Below are positions 24,451 through 33,856 of a DNA stretch of 64,000 bases, one piece after another; position 1 is the first letter of the stretch, and each line of letters starts with the position of its first letter. The DNA is from Sphingomonas sp. JUb134 (GTDB lineage: Bacteria; Pseudomonadota; Alphaproteobacteria; Sphingomonadales; Sphingomonadaceae), in NCBI RefSeq assembly GCF_004341505.2, contig NZ_SLYP02000001.1, forward strand, positions 879,001 to 943,000, in the 5' to 3' direction. Position numbers and translations under genes: made by a program. The notes beneath the pieces are model-generated. The model saw nothing but the letters and a program-made list of their open reading frames with translations, had not been told where the DNA came from and made no database searches.

Positions 24451-25449
24451 TCAGCCGCGGGCGTTCAGGCGCTGCATCGCCTCCGCGGCGATGCGGGTGC
24501 TGCGGCGGCGGTCGGCGGGGTCGTACATGGCGCCGGTGATCATCACCTCGTCCACCTTGGTCCGCTCCAGGAAGGCAGCGAGGCCGCGCTCGACGGTGTC
24601 GGGGCCGCCGATCGCCGAGCATTCGAGCACCTGGTCGAGGATCGCGGAGCCCTGCGGGCCGATCGAGTCGCGGTAGTTGGCGACCGGCGGCGGCATCTGG
24701 ATGGCGTTGCCGGTGCGGATGGCGACGAACGACTGCTCGGTCGAGCTGGCGAGGAAGCGGGCTTCCTCGTCGGTGTCGGCGGCGAGCACGTTGAACGCGG
24801 CCATGGCGTAGGGCTTGTCGAGCTGGGCCGAGGGGCGGAAGTCGCGGCGGTAGATGGCGAGCGCCTGGTCGAGGGCTGCCGGCGCGAAGTGCGAGGCAAA
24901 GGCATAGGGCAGGCCGAGTGCAGCGGCGAGCTGCGCGCCGAACAGGCTGGAGCCGAGAATCCACAGCGGCACGTTGGCACCGCCGCCGGGAACCGCCTCG
25001 ATGCCGGTGCGACCGTCGGCCGCGAAGTAGCTCTGCAGCTCCATCACGTCCTGCGGGAAGGCGTTGGGATCGCTGTCGAGCGTACGGCGGAGCGCACGGG
25101 CGACGCGCTGGTCGGAGCCGGGCGCGCGGCCGAGGCCGAGGTCGATGCGGCCGGGGAACAGCGCGTCGAGGGTGCCGAACTGCTCGGCGATGGTGAGGGG
25201 CGCGTGGTTGGGAAGCATGATGCCGCCTGCGCCCACGCGGATGGTGCGGGTGGCGGCGGCGACATGGCCGATCACGACCGCGGTGGCGGCGCTGGCGATG
25301 CCGGGCATGCCATGGTGTTCGGCGACCCAGTAGCGCTTGTAGCCGAGTCCCTCGGCATGGGCGGCGAGATCGGCGGCGTTGGCGAGGGCGGTGCCCGCGT
25401 CGCCACCGGCGACGATCGGAACCAGGTCGAGCAGCGAATAATCGGTCAT
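24451..25449 (-). CDS. LLM-class (luciferase-like) flavin-dependent oxidoreductase
   Basis: A 332-residue monooxygenase-like protein starting [12 protein letters not shown] at 25449. Family landmarks are [14 protein letters not shown] (about 43-56), [20 protein letters not shown] and [12 protein letters not shown]. These enzymes use reduced FMN and oxygen on aldehydes or other substrates, often with an unknown physiological target. The longer in-frame start at 25488 adds residues not typical of the family. It is divergent from the nucleotidase-dapD pair. Confidence 0.92.
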   Translation of the reverse strand: MTDYSLLDLVPIVAGGDAGTALANAADLAAHAEGLGYKRYWVAEHHGMPGIASAATAVVIGHVAAATRTIRVGAGGIMLPNHAPLTIAEQFGTLDALFPGRIDLGLGRAPGSDQRVARALRRTLDSDPNAFPQDVMELQSYFAADGRTGIEAVPGGGANVPLWILGSSLFGAQLAAALGLPYAFASHFAPAALDQALAIYRRDFRPSAQLDKPYAMAAFNVLAADTDEEARFLASSTEQSFVAIRTGNAIQMPPPVANYRDSIGPQGSAILDQVLECSAIGGPDTVERGLAAFLERTKVDEVMITGAMYDPADRRRSTRIAAEAMQRLNARG

Positions 25450-25544
25450 GGACCAGAGATGGGGACGCAGGTGCCGCACGCCAACCATGCGGCCGATGCA
25501 GCGGCTTGCCCGGCGGAGGGCCGGTGCCTAAACGGGCGCCGTCC

Positions 25545-26210
25545 ATGACCCCCGCGCTCGCCCCCATCCGCACCTGGATCTTCGATCTGGACAACACGCT
25601 CTATCCGGCGAGCGTGAGCCTGTTCCCGGCGATCGACGCGCGGATGACGGCCTATATCGCCGAGCATCTGGGGATGGAGCCGGCCGCGGCGCGCACGCTG
25701 CAGAAGCAATACTACCATGCCCATGGCATGACGCTCGCCGGGCTGATGGCCGAGCACGGTACCGACCCGCACCATTTCCTGGACTATGTCCACGACGTGG
25801 AGATGGACGTGCTGGAGGATCTGGGGCTGGCGGCGCGGATCGGCGCGCTGCCGGGCCGCAAGCTGGTCTTCACCAACGGTGACGCCAGCTACGCGGCGCG
25901 GGTGCTGGATCGCATCGGCCTGGCCGAGACGTTCGAGGCGGTGCACGACGTGCATGCGACGCAATACCGGCCGAAGCCCGACCCGCTCGCCTATCAGGGG
26001 CTGTGCGACGCCTATGCGATCGATCCGACGACGGCGCTGTTCGTCGAGGATCTTGCCCGCAATCTCAAGCCGGCCAAGGCGATCGGCATGACCACCGTGT
26101 GGATCGACAACGGCTCCGAACAGGGGCCGGGCGCCGACCGCAGCTTCATCGACTATACGGTCGCCGACCTGGGCGACTGGCTCGACACCATCCTGGAGAC
26201 ATCCGCGTGA
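25545..26210 (+). CDS. HAD-superfamily pyrimidine 5'-nucleotidase
   Basis: A 221-residue HAD hydrolase. The nucleophile motif FDLDNTLY is at about residues 13-20, TNGDA supplies motif II, and [16 protein letters not shown] supplies motifs III and IV. Close relatives are annotated as pyrimidine 5'-nucleotidases that dephosphorylate UMP or CMP. The stop overlaps the GTG start of dapD, so both are translated from one message. The ATG at 25545 follows the family's usual N-terminus. Confidence 0.88.
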   Translation: MTPALAPIRTWIFDLDNTLYPASVSLFPAIDARMTAYIAEHLGMEPAAARTLQKQYYHAHGMTLAGLMAEHGTDPHHFLDYVHDVEMDVLEDLGLAARIGALPGRKLVFTNGDASYAARVLDRIGLAETFEAVHDVHATQYRPKPDPLAYQGLCDAYAIDPTTALFVEDLARNLKPAKAIGMTTVWIDNGSEQGPGADRSFIDYTVADLGDWLDTILETSA

Positions 26211-27028
26211 CCGACCTGCAAACCACCATCGACGCCGCCTGGGACGATCGCGCGAACCTGGGCCTGTCCACCACCGGCGCGGCGCGCGAGGCGGTGACCG
26301 AGGCGCTCGCGCAGCTGGATGCCGGCACTGCGCGCGTCGCCGAGCCGGACGGGCAGGGGGGCTGGCGCGTCAACCAGTGGCTGAAGAAGGCGGTGCTGCT
26401 GTCGTTCCGGCTGAACGACAATGCGGTGATGGAGGGCCCGGGCGGCGCCAACTGGTTCGACAAGGTGCCGTCGAAGTTCCAGGGCTGGGACGAGGCGCGC
26501 TTCCGCGACGCCGGCTTCCGTGCGGTGCCGGGCAGCGTCGTGCGCCAGGGTGCGTTCGTCGGCAAGGGCGCGATCCTGATGCCGAGCTTCGTCAACATCG
26601 GCGCCTATGTCGGCGAGGGGACGATGGTCGACACCTGGGCGACGGTCGGCAGCTGCGCGCAGATCGGCAAGAACGTGCATCTGTCGGGCGGTGCGGGCAT
26701 CGGCGGCGTGCTGGAGCCGCTGCAGGCGGACCCGGTGATCATCGGCGACGGCGCCTTCATCGGCGCGCGCGCGGAAGTGGCCGAGGGCGTGCGCGTGGGC
26801 GAGGGTGCGGTGCTGTCGATGGGCGTGTACCTGGGCAAGTCGACCAAGATCGTCGATCGCGCGACCGGCGAGGTGACGATGGGTGAAGTGCCGCCGTATG
26901 CGGTGGTGGTGCCCGGGTCGCTCGGCGGTGGCGAGGGCAAGCCGGCGCTGTACTGCGCGGTGATCATCAAGCGGGTGGACGAGAGCACGCGCGCGAAGAC
27001 GGGGATCAACGAGCTGCTGCGGGATTGA
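26207..27028 (+). CDS. dapD: 2,3,4,5-tetrahydropyridine-2,6-dicarboxylate N-succinyltransferase
   Basis: A 273-residue enzyme of lysine and diaminopimelate synthesis that succinylates tetrahydrodipicolinate using succinyl-CoA. The left-handed beta-helix of hexapeptide repeats is visible ([45 protein letters not shown]), and [13 protein letters not shown] is the family signature. The GTG at 26207 overlaps the nucleotidase stop and gives the standard length. It is a cytoplasmic trimer in known members. Confidence 0.96.
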   Translation: MTDLQTTIDAAWDDRANLGLSTTGAAREAVTEALAQLDAGTARVAEPDGQGGWRVNQWLKKAVLLSFRLNDNAVMEGPGGANWFDKVPSKFQGWDEARFRDAGFRAVPGSVVRQGAFVGKGAILMPSFVNIGAYVGEGTMVDTWATVGSCAQIGKNVHLSGGAGIGGVLEPLQADPVIIGDGAFIGARAEVAEGVRVGEGAVLSMGVYLGKSTKIVDRATGEVTMGEVPPYAVVVPGSLGGGEGKPALYCAVIIKRVDESTRAKTGINELLRD

Positions 27029-27035
27029 GGTCGTT

Positions 27036-27113
27036 GTGCTCCTGCGCAGGCAGGAGCACAGGGTACCGGGCGTTGCGCTGTGTGGCCCTAGGCTCCTGCC
27101 TGCGCAGGAGCAC
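27036..27113. repeat. paired palindromic repeat (REP-like), probable dapD terminator
   Basis: GTGCTCCTGCGCAGG...AGGAGCAC at 27036-27059 is itself a palindrome. A second, inverted copy (CTCCTGCCTGCGCAGGAGCAC) lies at 27093-27113. The two could also pair into one long stem across a 33-base loop. It fills the gap between convergent dapD and the CoA-binding protein gene. A related unit occurs at 32295-32420. Confidence 0.8.
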
Positions 27114-27127
27114 GGTCGGCGCAGGTT

Positions 27128-27556
27128 TCAGGCGATCCGCGGCAGACCCAGCCTGGGAATTTCGATCGCCGGGCAGGCGTTCATCACCACTTGAAGCCCG
27201 GCGGCCTCGGCGCGGGCGGCGGCGGCTTCGTTGATGACGCCGAGCTGCATCCAGACTGCCTTAGCGCCGACGGCGATCGCCTCGTCCACCGCGTCGCCGG
27301 CGGCGTTCGAGTTGCGGAAGATGTCGACGATGTCGATCGGCTCGCCGATCTGGGCGAGCTCGCGGAAGACGAACTCGCCGTGGACGTGCTCGCCGGTGAT
27401 CTGCGGGTTGACCGGGATCACGCGATAGCCGTGGCCCTGGAGATAGGCCATGACCCCATAGGAGGGCCGGCTGGGGCGATCGGAGGCGCCGACCAGCGCG
27501 ATGGTGCGGGCGTTTTCGAGAAGCGTCCGGATGTCCTCGTCGCGGGTCAGCGGCAT
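27128..27556 (-). CDS. CoA-binding protein
   Basis: A 142-residue Rossmann-fold protein of the CoA-binding family. IALVGASDRPSRPSYGVM (about 18-35) is the nucleotide loop, and GYRVIPVNP, AVWMQLGVINE and VVMNACPAIE follow in the family order. Members bind CoA, but a reaction is not established. The ATG at 27556 lies four bases downstream of the apbC stop, so the two are co-transcribed. Confidence 0.9.
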   Translation of the reverse strand: MPLTRDEDIRTLLENARTIALVGASDRPSRPSYGVMAYLQGHGYRVIPVNPQITGEHVHGEFVFRELAQIGEPIDIVDIFRNSNAAGDAVDEAIAVGAKAVWMQLGVINEAAAARAEAAGLQVVMNACPAIEIPRLGLPRIA

Positions 27557-27560
27557 GCGG

Positions 27561-28526
27561 TTATCCCTGTTTGCGGTCCAGCCATTCGCCGACGGATGCG
27601 GCAATCTGGTGGAACGCGGTCGCCTCCGGCCCGTTCCCGGCGGCCGGCGGTGTGCCCGCGTCCGACGCCTGGCGCACTGCCATCGCGAGCGGGATGCGGC
27701 CGAGGAAGGGGATGCCGAGCTTCGCGGCCGCAGCCTCTGCGCCACCCTGCCCGAACGGCTCGGACGCCTCGCCGCAATGCGGGCAGACATAGCCGGACAT
27801 GTTCTCGACCAGGCCGATCACCGGCACCTCGGCCTTGGCGAACAGGTCGATCGCGCGGGTGGCGTCGATCAGCGCCAGGTCCTGCGGCGTCGAGACGATC
27901 ACCGCGCCCGCCGGCTTGTGCTTCTGGATCATGGTGAGCTGCACGTCGCCGGTGCCGGGCGGCAGATCGACCACCAGCGTGTCGTGGAGGCCCCAGTCGG
28001 CCTCGGCCAGCTGGGTGAGGGCACCGCCCGCCATCGGCCCGCGCCAGGCGATCGCCTGGCCGGCGGGGACGAGCTGGCCCATCGAGAGCAGCGGCACGCC
28101 ATAGGGGGTCTCGACCGGCAGCAGCTGCTTCTCGCGCGCTTCCGGCCGGGTGCCCTCGACCGCCAGCAGCTTGGGCTGCGAGGGGCCGTAGATGTCGGCG
28201 TCGATCAGGCCGACCCGGCGGCCGGCGCGGGCGAGCGCGATCGCGAGGTTGGCGGCGACGGTCGACTTGCCGACGCCGCCCTTGCCGCTGGCAACCGCGA
28301 TCAGGCGGCGGCCGACGCGCTCGCTGGTCTGGGCGACGCGCACTTCGGCGATGCCGGGCGTGGCGAGCGCTGCGGCGCGGACGTCGGCCTCCAGCGCGTC
28401 GCGCGCGGCGGTGGGAAGCCCGGTCACGTCGAGGACGATGCTGGCCCGCGAGCCCTCGACCCGCGCGGTGGCGCGGCCGGCGGCGACGGGGGCGAGGGCG
28501 GCTTGCAGGGCAGAACGGTCGGTCAT
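27561..28526 (-). CDS. apbC: Mrp/ApbC-type iron-sulfur cluster carrier ATPase
   Basis: A 321-residue P-loop ATPase. A short MIP18-like N-terminal domain is followed by SGKGGVGKSTVAANLA (about 103-118), a deviant Walker A, and the cluster-binding CPHC motif near residue 240. Known members carry and deliver [4Fe-4S] clusters. The ATG at 28526 gives the family's usual start (MTDRSAL). It is divergent from hflK, with 70 bases between the starts. Confidence 0.93.
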   Translation of the reverse strand: MTDRSALQAALAPVAAGRATARVEGSRASIVLDVTGLPTAARDALEADVRAAALATPGIAEVRVAQTSERVGRRLIAVASGKGGVGKSTVAANLAIALARAGRRVGLIDADIYGPSQPKLLAVEGTRPEAREKQLLPVETPYGVPLLSMGQLVPAGQAIAWRGPMAGGALTQLAEADWGLHDTLVVDLPPGTGDVQLTMIQKHKPAGAVIVSTPQDLALIDATRAIDLFAKAEVPVIGLVENMSGYVCPHCGEASEPFGQGGAEAAAAKLGIPFLGRIPLAMAVRQASDAGTPPAAGNGPEATAFHQIAASVGEWLDRKQG

Positions 28527-28596
28527 CGCGTCGCAGATAGGCGCGCAGCAATGTCTTGCCACTGTAAATTGCGCTCCGTCCTCCTATAAAGAAGGG

Positions 28597-29736
28597 ATGC
28601 GAAGCTTTTCCGGCTGGTTCGCACGCGCCGGCGTGCTCAGGAACGACAACATCAAGGGTCCCTGGGGTGGGCGCGGCGGTTCCGAAGGCGGATCCGGCGG
28701 CGGCGACGGCCCGAGCGGCCCGAGCGGCCCGCGCAACCCGTGGAACCTGCCCCCCGACGGCCGGCGCGCGCGCCCGGCGACGGCGACCTCGCTGGAGGAT
28801 TTCCTGCGCCGCGCACGCGGCGGCGGGGGTGGCGGCGGCAATGGCGGCCGCGGTGGGCCGGGCCTGCCGACCAATGCCGGCAAGCTGTGGCTGATCGGCC
28901 TGATCGTGCTGGTGGGGCTGTGGCTGATCACCTGCGTCCACGTCGTGGGTCCGCAGGAACGCGGCGTCGCCACCAGCTTCGGCCGTTACACCGGCACGCT
29001 GGATCCGGGCTTCAAGCTGACGCTGCCGACGCCCTTCGCCTCCGTCCAGATGGTGGACGTGAAGGAAGTGCGGACGGAGAACTTCCCGGCGGGCAACCAG
29101 CCCAACCTGATGCTGACGGGCGACCAAAACATCGTCGACCTGGGCTATTCGGTGCGCTGGGACATCAAGACGCCGGAGAACTACGTCTTCGAGATCGCCG
29201 ACCCGCGCGAGACGGTGCGCGCGGTGGCCGAGAGCGCGATGCGCGCGGAGATCGCCAACGTCGAGCTGGACCAGGCGATCGGTGCCGGCCGCATCGGCAT
29301 TCAGGGCGACGTGCAGCAGCGCATGCAGGCGCTGCTCGACGAGTATAAGTCGGGCATCCGCATCCTGGGCGTGGCGATCAAGCAGGCGGCGGCCCCGGCC
29401 GCGGTCGACGACGCGTTCAAGGCGGTGACGGCAGCGCAGCAGCAGGCGCAGTCGAACCTCAACGACGCGCGCGCCTATGCCCAGCAGGTGATCGAGCGGG
29501 CGCAGGGCGATGCCGCGCAGTTCGATCGCATCTACGAACAATATCGCGCCGCCCCCGAGGTGACCCGCCGCCGGCTCTATTACGAGACCATGGAGCAGGT
29601 GCTGCGCGGCGCCGACAAGACGATCGTCGAGCCGGGCGTGCAGACCTATCTGCCGCTGCCCGAGGTGCGCCGCCGCGCCACCGCCCCGACGACGCCCGAA
29701 CCGCCCACGCCCGAGGCGATGGAGACCGCACGATGA
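28597..29736 (+). CDS. hflK: FtsH protease activity modulator HflK
   Basis: A 379-residue membrane protein. A long glycine-rich N-terminus (residues about 20-90) precedes a single membrane helix (LWLIGLIVLVGLWLITCVHV) and an SPFH/band-7 domain (GPQERGVATSFGRYTGTLDPG, KEVRTENFPAG). With HflC it forms a periplasmic cage around the FtsH protease and restrains degradation of membrane proteins. The ATG at 28597 has GAAGGG just before it. The stop overlaps hflC by four bases. Confidence 0.95.
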   Translation: MRSFSGWFARAGVLRNDNIKGPWGGRGGSEGGSGGGDGPSGPSGPRNPWNLPPDGRRARPATATSLEDFLRRARGGGGGGGNGGRGGPGLPTNAGKLWLIGLIVLVGLWLITCVHVVGPQERGVATSFGRYTGTLDPGFKLTLPTPFASVQMVDVKEVRTENFPAGNQPNLMLTGDQNIVDLGYSVRWDIKTPENYVFEIADPRETVRAVAESAMRAEIANVELDQAIGAGRIGIQGDVQQRMQALLDEYKSGIRILGVAIKQAAAPAAVDDAFKAVTAAQQQAQSNLNDARAYAQQVIERAQGDAAQFDRIYEQYRAAPEVTRRRLYYETMEQVLRGADKTIVEPGVQTYLPLPEVRRRATAPTTPEPPTPEAMETAR

Positions 29737-30590
29737 GCCGCAGCCTGTTCCGCAATCCCGTGGCGATCGGGATCGCGCTGCTGGTGCTCGCGATCCTGGC
29801 GGTGAGCTCGATCGCGATCGTGCCGGAGGCCAAGCAGGCGGTGATCCTGCGCGTCCAGCAGCCGATCGCCATCGTCAACCGCTATGAGCCGGGCCAGCCG
29901 TTCGGCCGCAGCGGTGCCGGCATCGTGCTGCGCATTCCCTTCCTGGACCGCTTGGTGTGGGTGGAGAAGCGCGTGCTGGCCGTCGAGCTCGACAACCAGC
30001 AGGTGCTCTCCAGCGACCAGCAGCGGCTGGAAGTGGACGCGTTCGCGCGCTTCCGCATCGTCAATCCGGTGCAGATGGTGGTGACGGCCGGGTCCGAGCA
30101 GAGCGTGGCCGACCAGCTGCAGCCGATCCTGGGCTCGACCCTGCGCGGCGAGCTGGGCAAGCGCCCGTTCGCGGCGCTGCTGAGCCCGGAGCGCACGCAG
30201 GTGATGGAGAATATCCAGACCGCGCTTCAGCGTACCGCCGCGCAATATGGCGCCGAGATCGTCGACGTGCGGATCAAGCACGCCGACCTGCCGGAGGGTA
30301 GCCCGCTCACCAGCGCGCTCAACCGCATGCGCTCGGCCCGGCAGCAGGAGGCGGTGACGATCCAGGCGCGCGGCCAGAAGCAGGCGCAGATCATCCGCGC
30401 CGATGCCGAGGCGCAGGCGGCGCAGATCTACGCGCAGAGCTTTGGCAAGGACGCCGACTTCTATGCGTTCTGGCGCGCAATGGAATCCTATCGCACGACC
30501 TTTGCCAAGGGGGAGGACAACGGCGATACGTCGATCGTGCTGTCGCCGAACAATGGCTATCTGCGGGAGTTCCAGGGTCGAGAACGCTGA
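29733..30590 (+). CDS. hflC: protease modulator HflC
   Basis: A 285-residue SPFH-domain protein with one N-terminal membrane helix (IGIALLVLAILAVSSIAIV) and the family segments YEPGQPFGRSGAGIVLRIPF and TSALNRMRSARQQEAVTIQA. It partners HflK in the FtsH-associated complex. Its start overlaps hflK in ATGA. degP follows 94 bases later, so the three membrane-quality-control genes form a functional block. Confidence 0.95.
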   Translation: MSRSLFRNPVAIGIALLVLAILAVSSIAIVPEAKQAVILRVQQPIAIVNRYEPGQPFGRSGAGIVLRIPFLDRLVWVEKRVLAVELDNQQVLSSDQQRLEVDAFARFRIVNPVQMVVTAGSEQSVADQLQPILGSTLRGELGKRPFAALLSPERTQVMENIQTALQRTAAQYGAEIVDVRIKHADLPEGSPLTSALNRMRSARQQEAVTIQARGQKQAQIIRADAEAQAAQIYAQSFGKDADFYAFWRAMESYRTTFAKGEDNGDTSIVLSPNNGYLREFQGRER

Positions 30591-30684
30591 GGAGACCGTG
30601 CCGGGGGGCATTCAAATCAAGTTCAGCATCAAGGACATAGCCTGGGATCGAACGATCCCTGTCGTTTAGAGAGGACCTATCCTA

Positions 30685-32199
30685 GTGCGTTACGCCTACG
30701 CCCTTACCTCTGCGCTGCTGCTCGGCGGCACCGCGGCAGCCTTCAGCTTCCAGCCCCCCGCCGGCGCGCAGACCGCGCAGAACGAGCCCGGCGCGATCGC
30801 CAGCACCGCGCCGCGCGCGGGCGCGCCGATGAGCTTCGCCGACCTGGTCGCGCGGCTCCAGCCGGCGGTGGTCAACATCTCCACCACCCAGCGCGTGACG
30901 GTGCAGCAGAGCAACCCGTTCGCCGGCACGCCGTTCGAGCAGTTCTTCGGCGGCCCGCGCGGGGGCGGCGCCAGCCCCCGCACCCAGGAAGCGCAGTCGC
31001 TGGGCTCGGGCTTCCTGATCTCGGCCGACGGCTATGTCGTCACCAACAACCACGTCGTCTCGGCCGGTACCGCCTCCGCGGTGGTCGAGTCGATCACGGT
31101 GACCTTGTCCGACCGTCGCGAGTTCAAGGCGCGGCTGGTCGGCCGCGACGCGGCATCGGACCTGGCCGTGCTCAAGATCGAGGGCGCGACCTTCCCGTTC
31201 GTGCGCTTCGGCGATTCGCGCCAGGCGCGCGTCGGCGACTGGGTAGTCGCGATCGGCAACCCGTTCGGCCTGAGCGGATCGGTGACCGCGGGTATCGTCT
31301 CCGCGATCAACCGCGTGACCGGCGGTGGCACCTATGACCGCTTCATCCAGACCGATGCCGCGATCAACCGCGGCAACTCGGGCGGCCCGATGTTCGACCT
31401 GCAGGGCAACGTCATCGGCATCAACTCGCAGATCCTGTCGCCGACCGGCGGCAACATCGGCATCGGCCTGGCGATCCCCGCCGAGCAGGCCAAGCCGATC
31501 GTCGACAAGCTGATGCGCGGCCAGGCGATCGAGCGCGGCTATCTGGGCGTCGGCATCCAGCCGATCGACGAGAACATCGGCGCGGCGCTGGGCCTGCCCA
31601 AGGACCGCGGCGAGCTGATCTCGCGCGTCGAGCCGGGCGAAGCGGCGGCCAAGGCCGGCATCCGCCAGGGCGACGTGGTGGTGGCCGTCAACGGCAAGGA
31701 AGTGACGCCGGAGCAGACGCTCAGCTACCTGGTCGCGAACACCGCGCCGGGCACCCGCATCCCGGTCGAGCTGCTGCGCGACGGCAAGCGCCAGACGGTG
31801 ACCGTCACCGTCGGCAAGCGCCCGCCCGAGGAGCAGCTGGCGCAGTTCAACCCCGAAGACGACAGCGGCATGCCGCAGGAAGAGGCGCCCCAGGATACCG
31901 GCGCGGCATCGCTGGGCATCGGCGTGACCCCGCTCACCCCGTCGATCGCGCGCAGCATCGGCGTCGATCCGGCGGTGAAGGGCGTGGTGGTCACGGGCAC
32001 CGACCCGTCGAGCGATGCGGCCGGCAAGGGCATCCGCCGCGGCGACGTGATCGTCTCGGTCAACCGGACCCCGGTCGCCAACGCCGCCGACGTCGCCCGC
32101 CAGGTGGCGCAGGCCAAGGCGGCCGGTCGCGACCAGGTGCTGCTGTTCGTGCAGCGCCGCGGCCAGGGCATCTACATGCCGGTGCGCATCGGCGGCTGA
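30685..32199 (+). CDS. degP: periplasmic Do-family serine protease (DegP/HtrA type)
   Basis: A 504-residue protease/chaperone. A signal peptide ends near PPAGAQ (about residue 31). The catalytic triad is His in VTNNHVVS, Asp in DAASDLAVLK and Ser in NRGNSGGPMF, followed by two PDZ domains (about 290-370 and 405-500). It degrades or refolds damaged envelope proteins. The GTG at 30685 has GAGAGGA upstream. A small hairpin (GGGATCGAACGATCCC, 30644-30659) lies in the leader. A strong terminator follows. Confidence 0.95.
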   Translation: MRYAYALTSALLLGGTAAAFSFQPPAGAQTAQNEPGAIASTAPRAGAPMSFADLVARLQPAVVNISTTQRVTVQQSNPFAGTPFEQFFGGPRGGGASPRTQEAQSLGSGFLISADGYVVTNNHVVSAGTASAVVESITVTLSDRREFKARLVGRDAASDLAVLKIEGATFPFVRFGDSRQARVGDWVVAIGNPFGLSGSVTAGIVSAINRVTGGGTYDRFIQTDAAINRGNSGGPMFDLQGNVIGINSQILSPTGGNIGIGLAIPAEQAKPIVDKLMRGQAIERGYLGVGIQPIDENIGAALGLPKDRGELISRVEPGEAAAKAGIRQGDVVVAVNGKEVTPEQTLSYLVANTAPGTRIPVELLRDGKRQTVTVTVGKRPPEEQLAQFNPEDDSGMPQEEAPQDTGAASLGIGVTPLTPSIARSIGVDPAVKGVVVTGTDPSSDAAGKGIRRGDVIVSVNRTPVANAADVARQVAQAKAAGRDQVLLFVQRRGQGIYMPVRIGG

Positions 32200-32221
32200 G
32201 CCGGTCCTTCGAATCGCATTG

Positions 32222-32254
32222 CGGCCCGTCGCTCGAAGGAGCGGCGGGCCGTTT
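32222..32254 (+). terminator. degP terminator
   Basis: CGGCCCGTCGCTC and GAGCGGCGGGCCG form a long stem around a GAAG loop, with one wobble position, followed by TTTGCGTTT. It lies 22 bases after the degP stop. Confidence 0.85.
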
Positions 32255-32294
32255 GCGTTTGGGGGGAAATGGTCGAGGAGATCGTGCGCTCTCT

Positions 32295-32495
32295 GGTGTT
32301 CCCGCGCGGGCGGGAGCACCTTTGGTGCACCCGTATTCCTGCGGAGGCAGGAATCCAGGGCCAAGCAGACCAACGGCTTGCGGTGCTTGGAACCCTGGGC
32401 TCCTGCCTTCGCAGGAGCACTGTTCCGCTGAGGCGGGCTTAGAGACCCTCGCTGTCGCCCCCCAACTGGGCCCAGGCCTTCGCCGGGGTACGAAG
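32295..32495. repeat. cluster of palindromic repeats of two families in a gene-free stretch
   Basis: The 333 bases between degP and the GH130 gene hold no gene. Three related units are seen: TGTTCCCGCGCGGGCGGGAGCACC-like at 32297-32320, ATTCCTGCGGAGGCAGGAAT at 32335-32354, and GCTCCTGCCTTCGCAGGAGCAC at 32399-32420 (family A). A family B unit (ACTGGGCCCAGGCCTTCGCC plus GGGGTAC) is at 32465-32491. Each is a short GC-rich palindrome of the REP type. Confidence 0.75.
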
Positions 32496-32532
32496 AGGAT
32501 AGGAAGAGAGAGGAGGCGGGGCCTCCCCCCGC

Positions 32533-33813
32533 TTACATCACCGAAAGCAGCGACTGGATCTCGACAAAGGCGAAGGCGACCGAGCTGTCGGCGACGCCAT
32601 AGGGGATGAAGAGCTTGTCGCCGTGGCGCAGCGCGCCGCAGGAATAGACGACGTTGGGGACATAGCCCTCGCGGTCCTCGTTGGCGGCGGCGAGGATCGG
32701 CTCGCGGGTGCGTCCGATCACCTTGGACGGATCGTGCTTGTCGAGCAGCACCGCGCCGATCGCATATTTGCGCATCGCGCCGACGCCGTGGGTCAGCACC
32801 AGCCAACCCTCGTCCAGTTCGATGGGCGGGCCGCAATTGCCGATCTGCACCAGCTCCCACGGATATTCGGGCGTGAGCAGCAGCTGCCCCTCGTCCCAAT
32901 GGGTGAGGGTGTCGGACTCGATCAGGAACAGGTTCTCGCCGTCCTGGCGCCCGATCATCATGTACTTGCCGTTCACCTTGCGCGGGAACAGGCCCATGCC
33001 CTTGTTGCGCGCGGCGCTGCCGGTCATCGGCACGAGGTCGAACGCGCGGAAGTCGCGGGTGCGCAGCAGCTCCGACTGGATTTGCGAGCCGTTATAGGCG
33101 GTGTAGGTGCCCAGCCACTCCTGCTGCCCGTCGTCATGGGTGAAGTGGACGAGGCGCATGTCCTCCAGCCCCTTGGACTGGGCCTGGGTGATCGGGAAGA
33201 TCACCGTGCCGGACAGCGTCGAGTCGCGGTGGCGGTAGACGGTGACCGCACCGGAGGGCGCCGTTTCCTCGTCGCCGATCGCGTCGGTTGCGGTCGCGAA
33301 CGGCGGTTCGGGCGCGAGGCGCATCTCGTTCTGGTCGGTGATGATGCCTTCGCGGAAGGCGACCGAGGAGATGTGGCCCTCGCCCACCGCGCGCATCGAC
33401 ATCAGGATGCGCAGGCTTCCCGGCTGCATGCCGGTCTGGTCGAAGTGCGGCACGGCGCTGGGGTTCATCAGCGCGGCGGCGGCGTAGCTGTATTCGTGGC
33501 AGAAATAGGCGCCGATCAGCTGGCGCTTCTCGTCGTCGATCTGGCTGCCGTCGAGCCCGAGCTGCGCCTCGATCTCGTCATAGCGCGTCATGAACACGCG
33601 CCGCGTCTGCCAGTGGCGGGCCTCGAAGTCCTTCAGCACCACCTCGAGCTGGTGGCGGGTCTCTTCCGGCGACATCGCCAGCACGGCGTTGACCATCCGC
33701 TCGGTGCGGCTGGGCGTGGTGCCGTTCGACTGCCAGGCGATATGGAAGGGTCGAACCACCACCCGCGAGGGATCGGCGTGCAGCCGCAGCGGGTGCGTGA
33801 CCAGATTCAGCAT
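32533..33813 (-). CDS. glycoside hydrolase family 130 protein (mannoside phosphorylase/hydrolase)
   Basis: A 426-residue protein beginning MLNLVTHPLRL at 33813, with AGAGG upstream. The five-bladed propeller features of GH130 are visible: KGLEDMRLVHF (about 195-205), NKGMGLFPRKVNGKYMMIGR, GNCGPPIELDEGWLVLTHG and the C-terminal PYGVADSSVAFAFV. Family members phosphorolyse or hydrolyse beta-mannosides. No signal peptide is present, so it acts in the cytoplasm. The upstream gene, a fused glycosyltransferase, ends 43 bases before it in the same direction, suggesting a shared role in a mannose-containing glycan. Confidence 0.9.
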   Translation of the reverse strand: MLNLVTHPLRLHADPSRVVVRPFHIAWQSNGTTPSRTERMVNAVLAMSPEETRHQLEVVLKDFEARHWQTRRVFMTRYDEIEAQLGLDGSQIDDEKRQLIGAYFCHEYSYAAAALMNPSAVPHFDQTGMQPGSLRILMSMRAVGEGHISSVAFREGIITDQNEMRLAPEPPFATATDAIGDEETAPSGAVTVYRHRDSTLSGTVIFPITQAQSKGLEDMRLVHFTHDDGQQEWLGTYTAYNGSQIQSELLRTRDFRAFDLVPMTGSAARNKGMGLFPRKVNGKYMMIGRQDGENLFLIESDTLTHWDEGQLLLTPEYPWELVQIGNCGPPIELDEGWLVLTHGVGAMRKYAIGAVLLDKHDPSKVIGRTREPILAAANEDREGYVPNVVYSCGALRHGDKLFIPYGVADSSVAFAFVEIQSLLSVM

Positions 33814-33856
33814 GCGAAACCTCTGGGAAGCCTTCGAATTGCGCGCGTTCGCCCGT

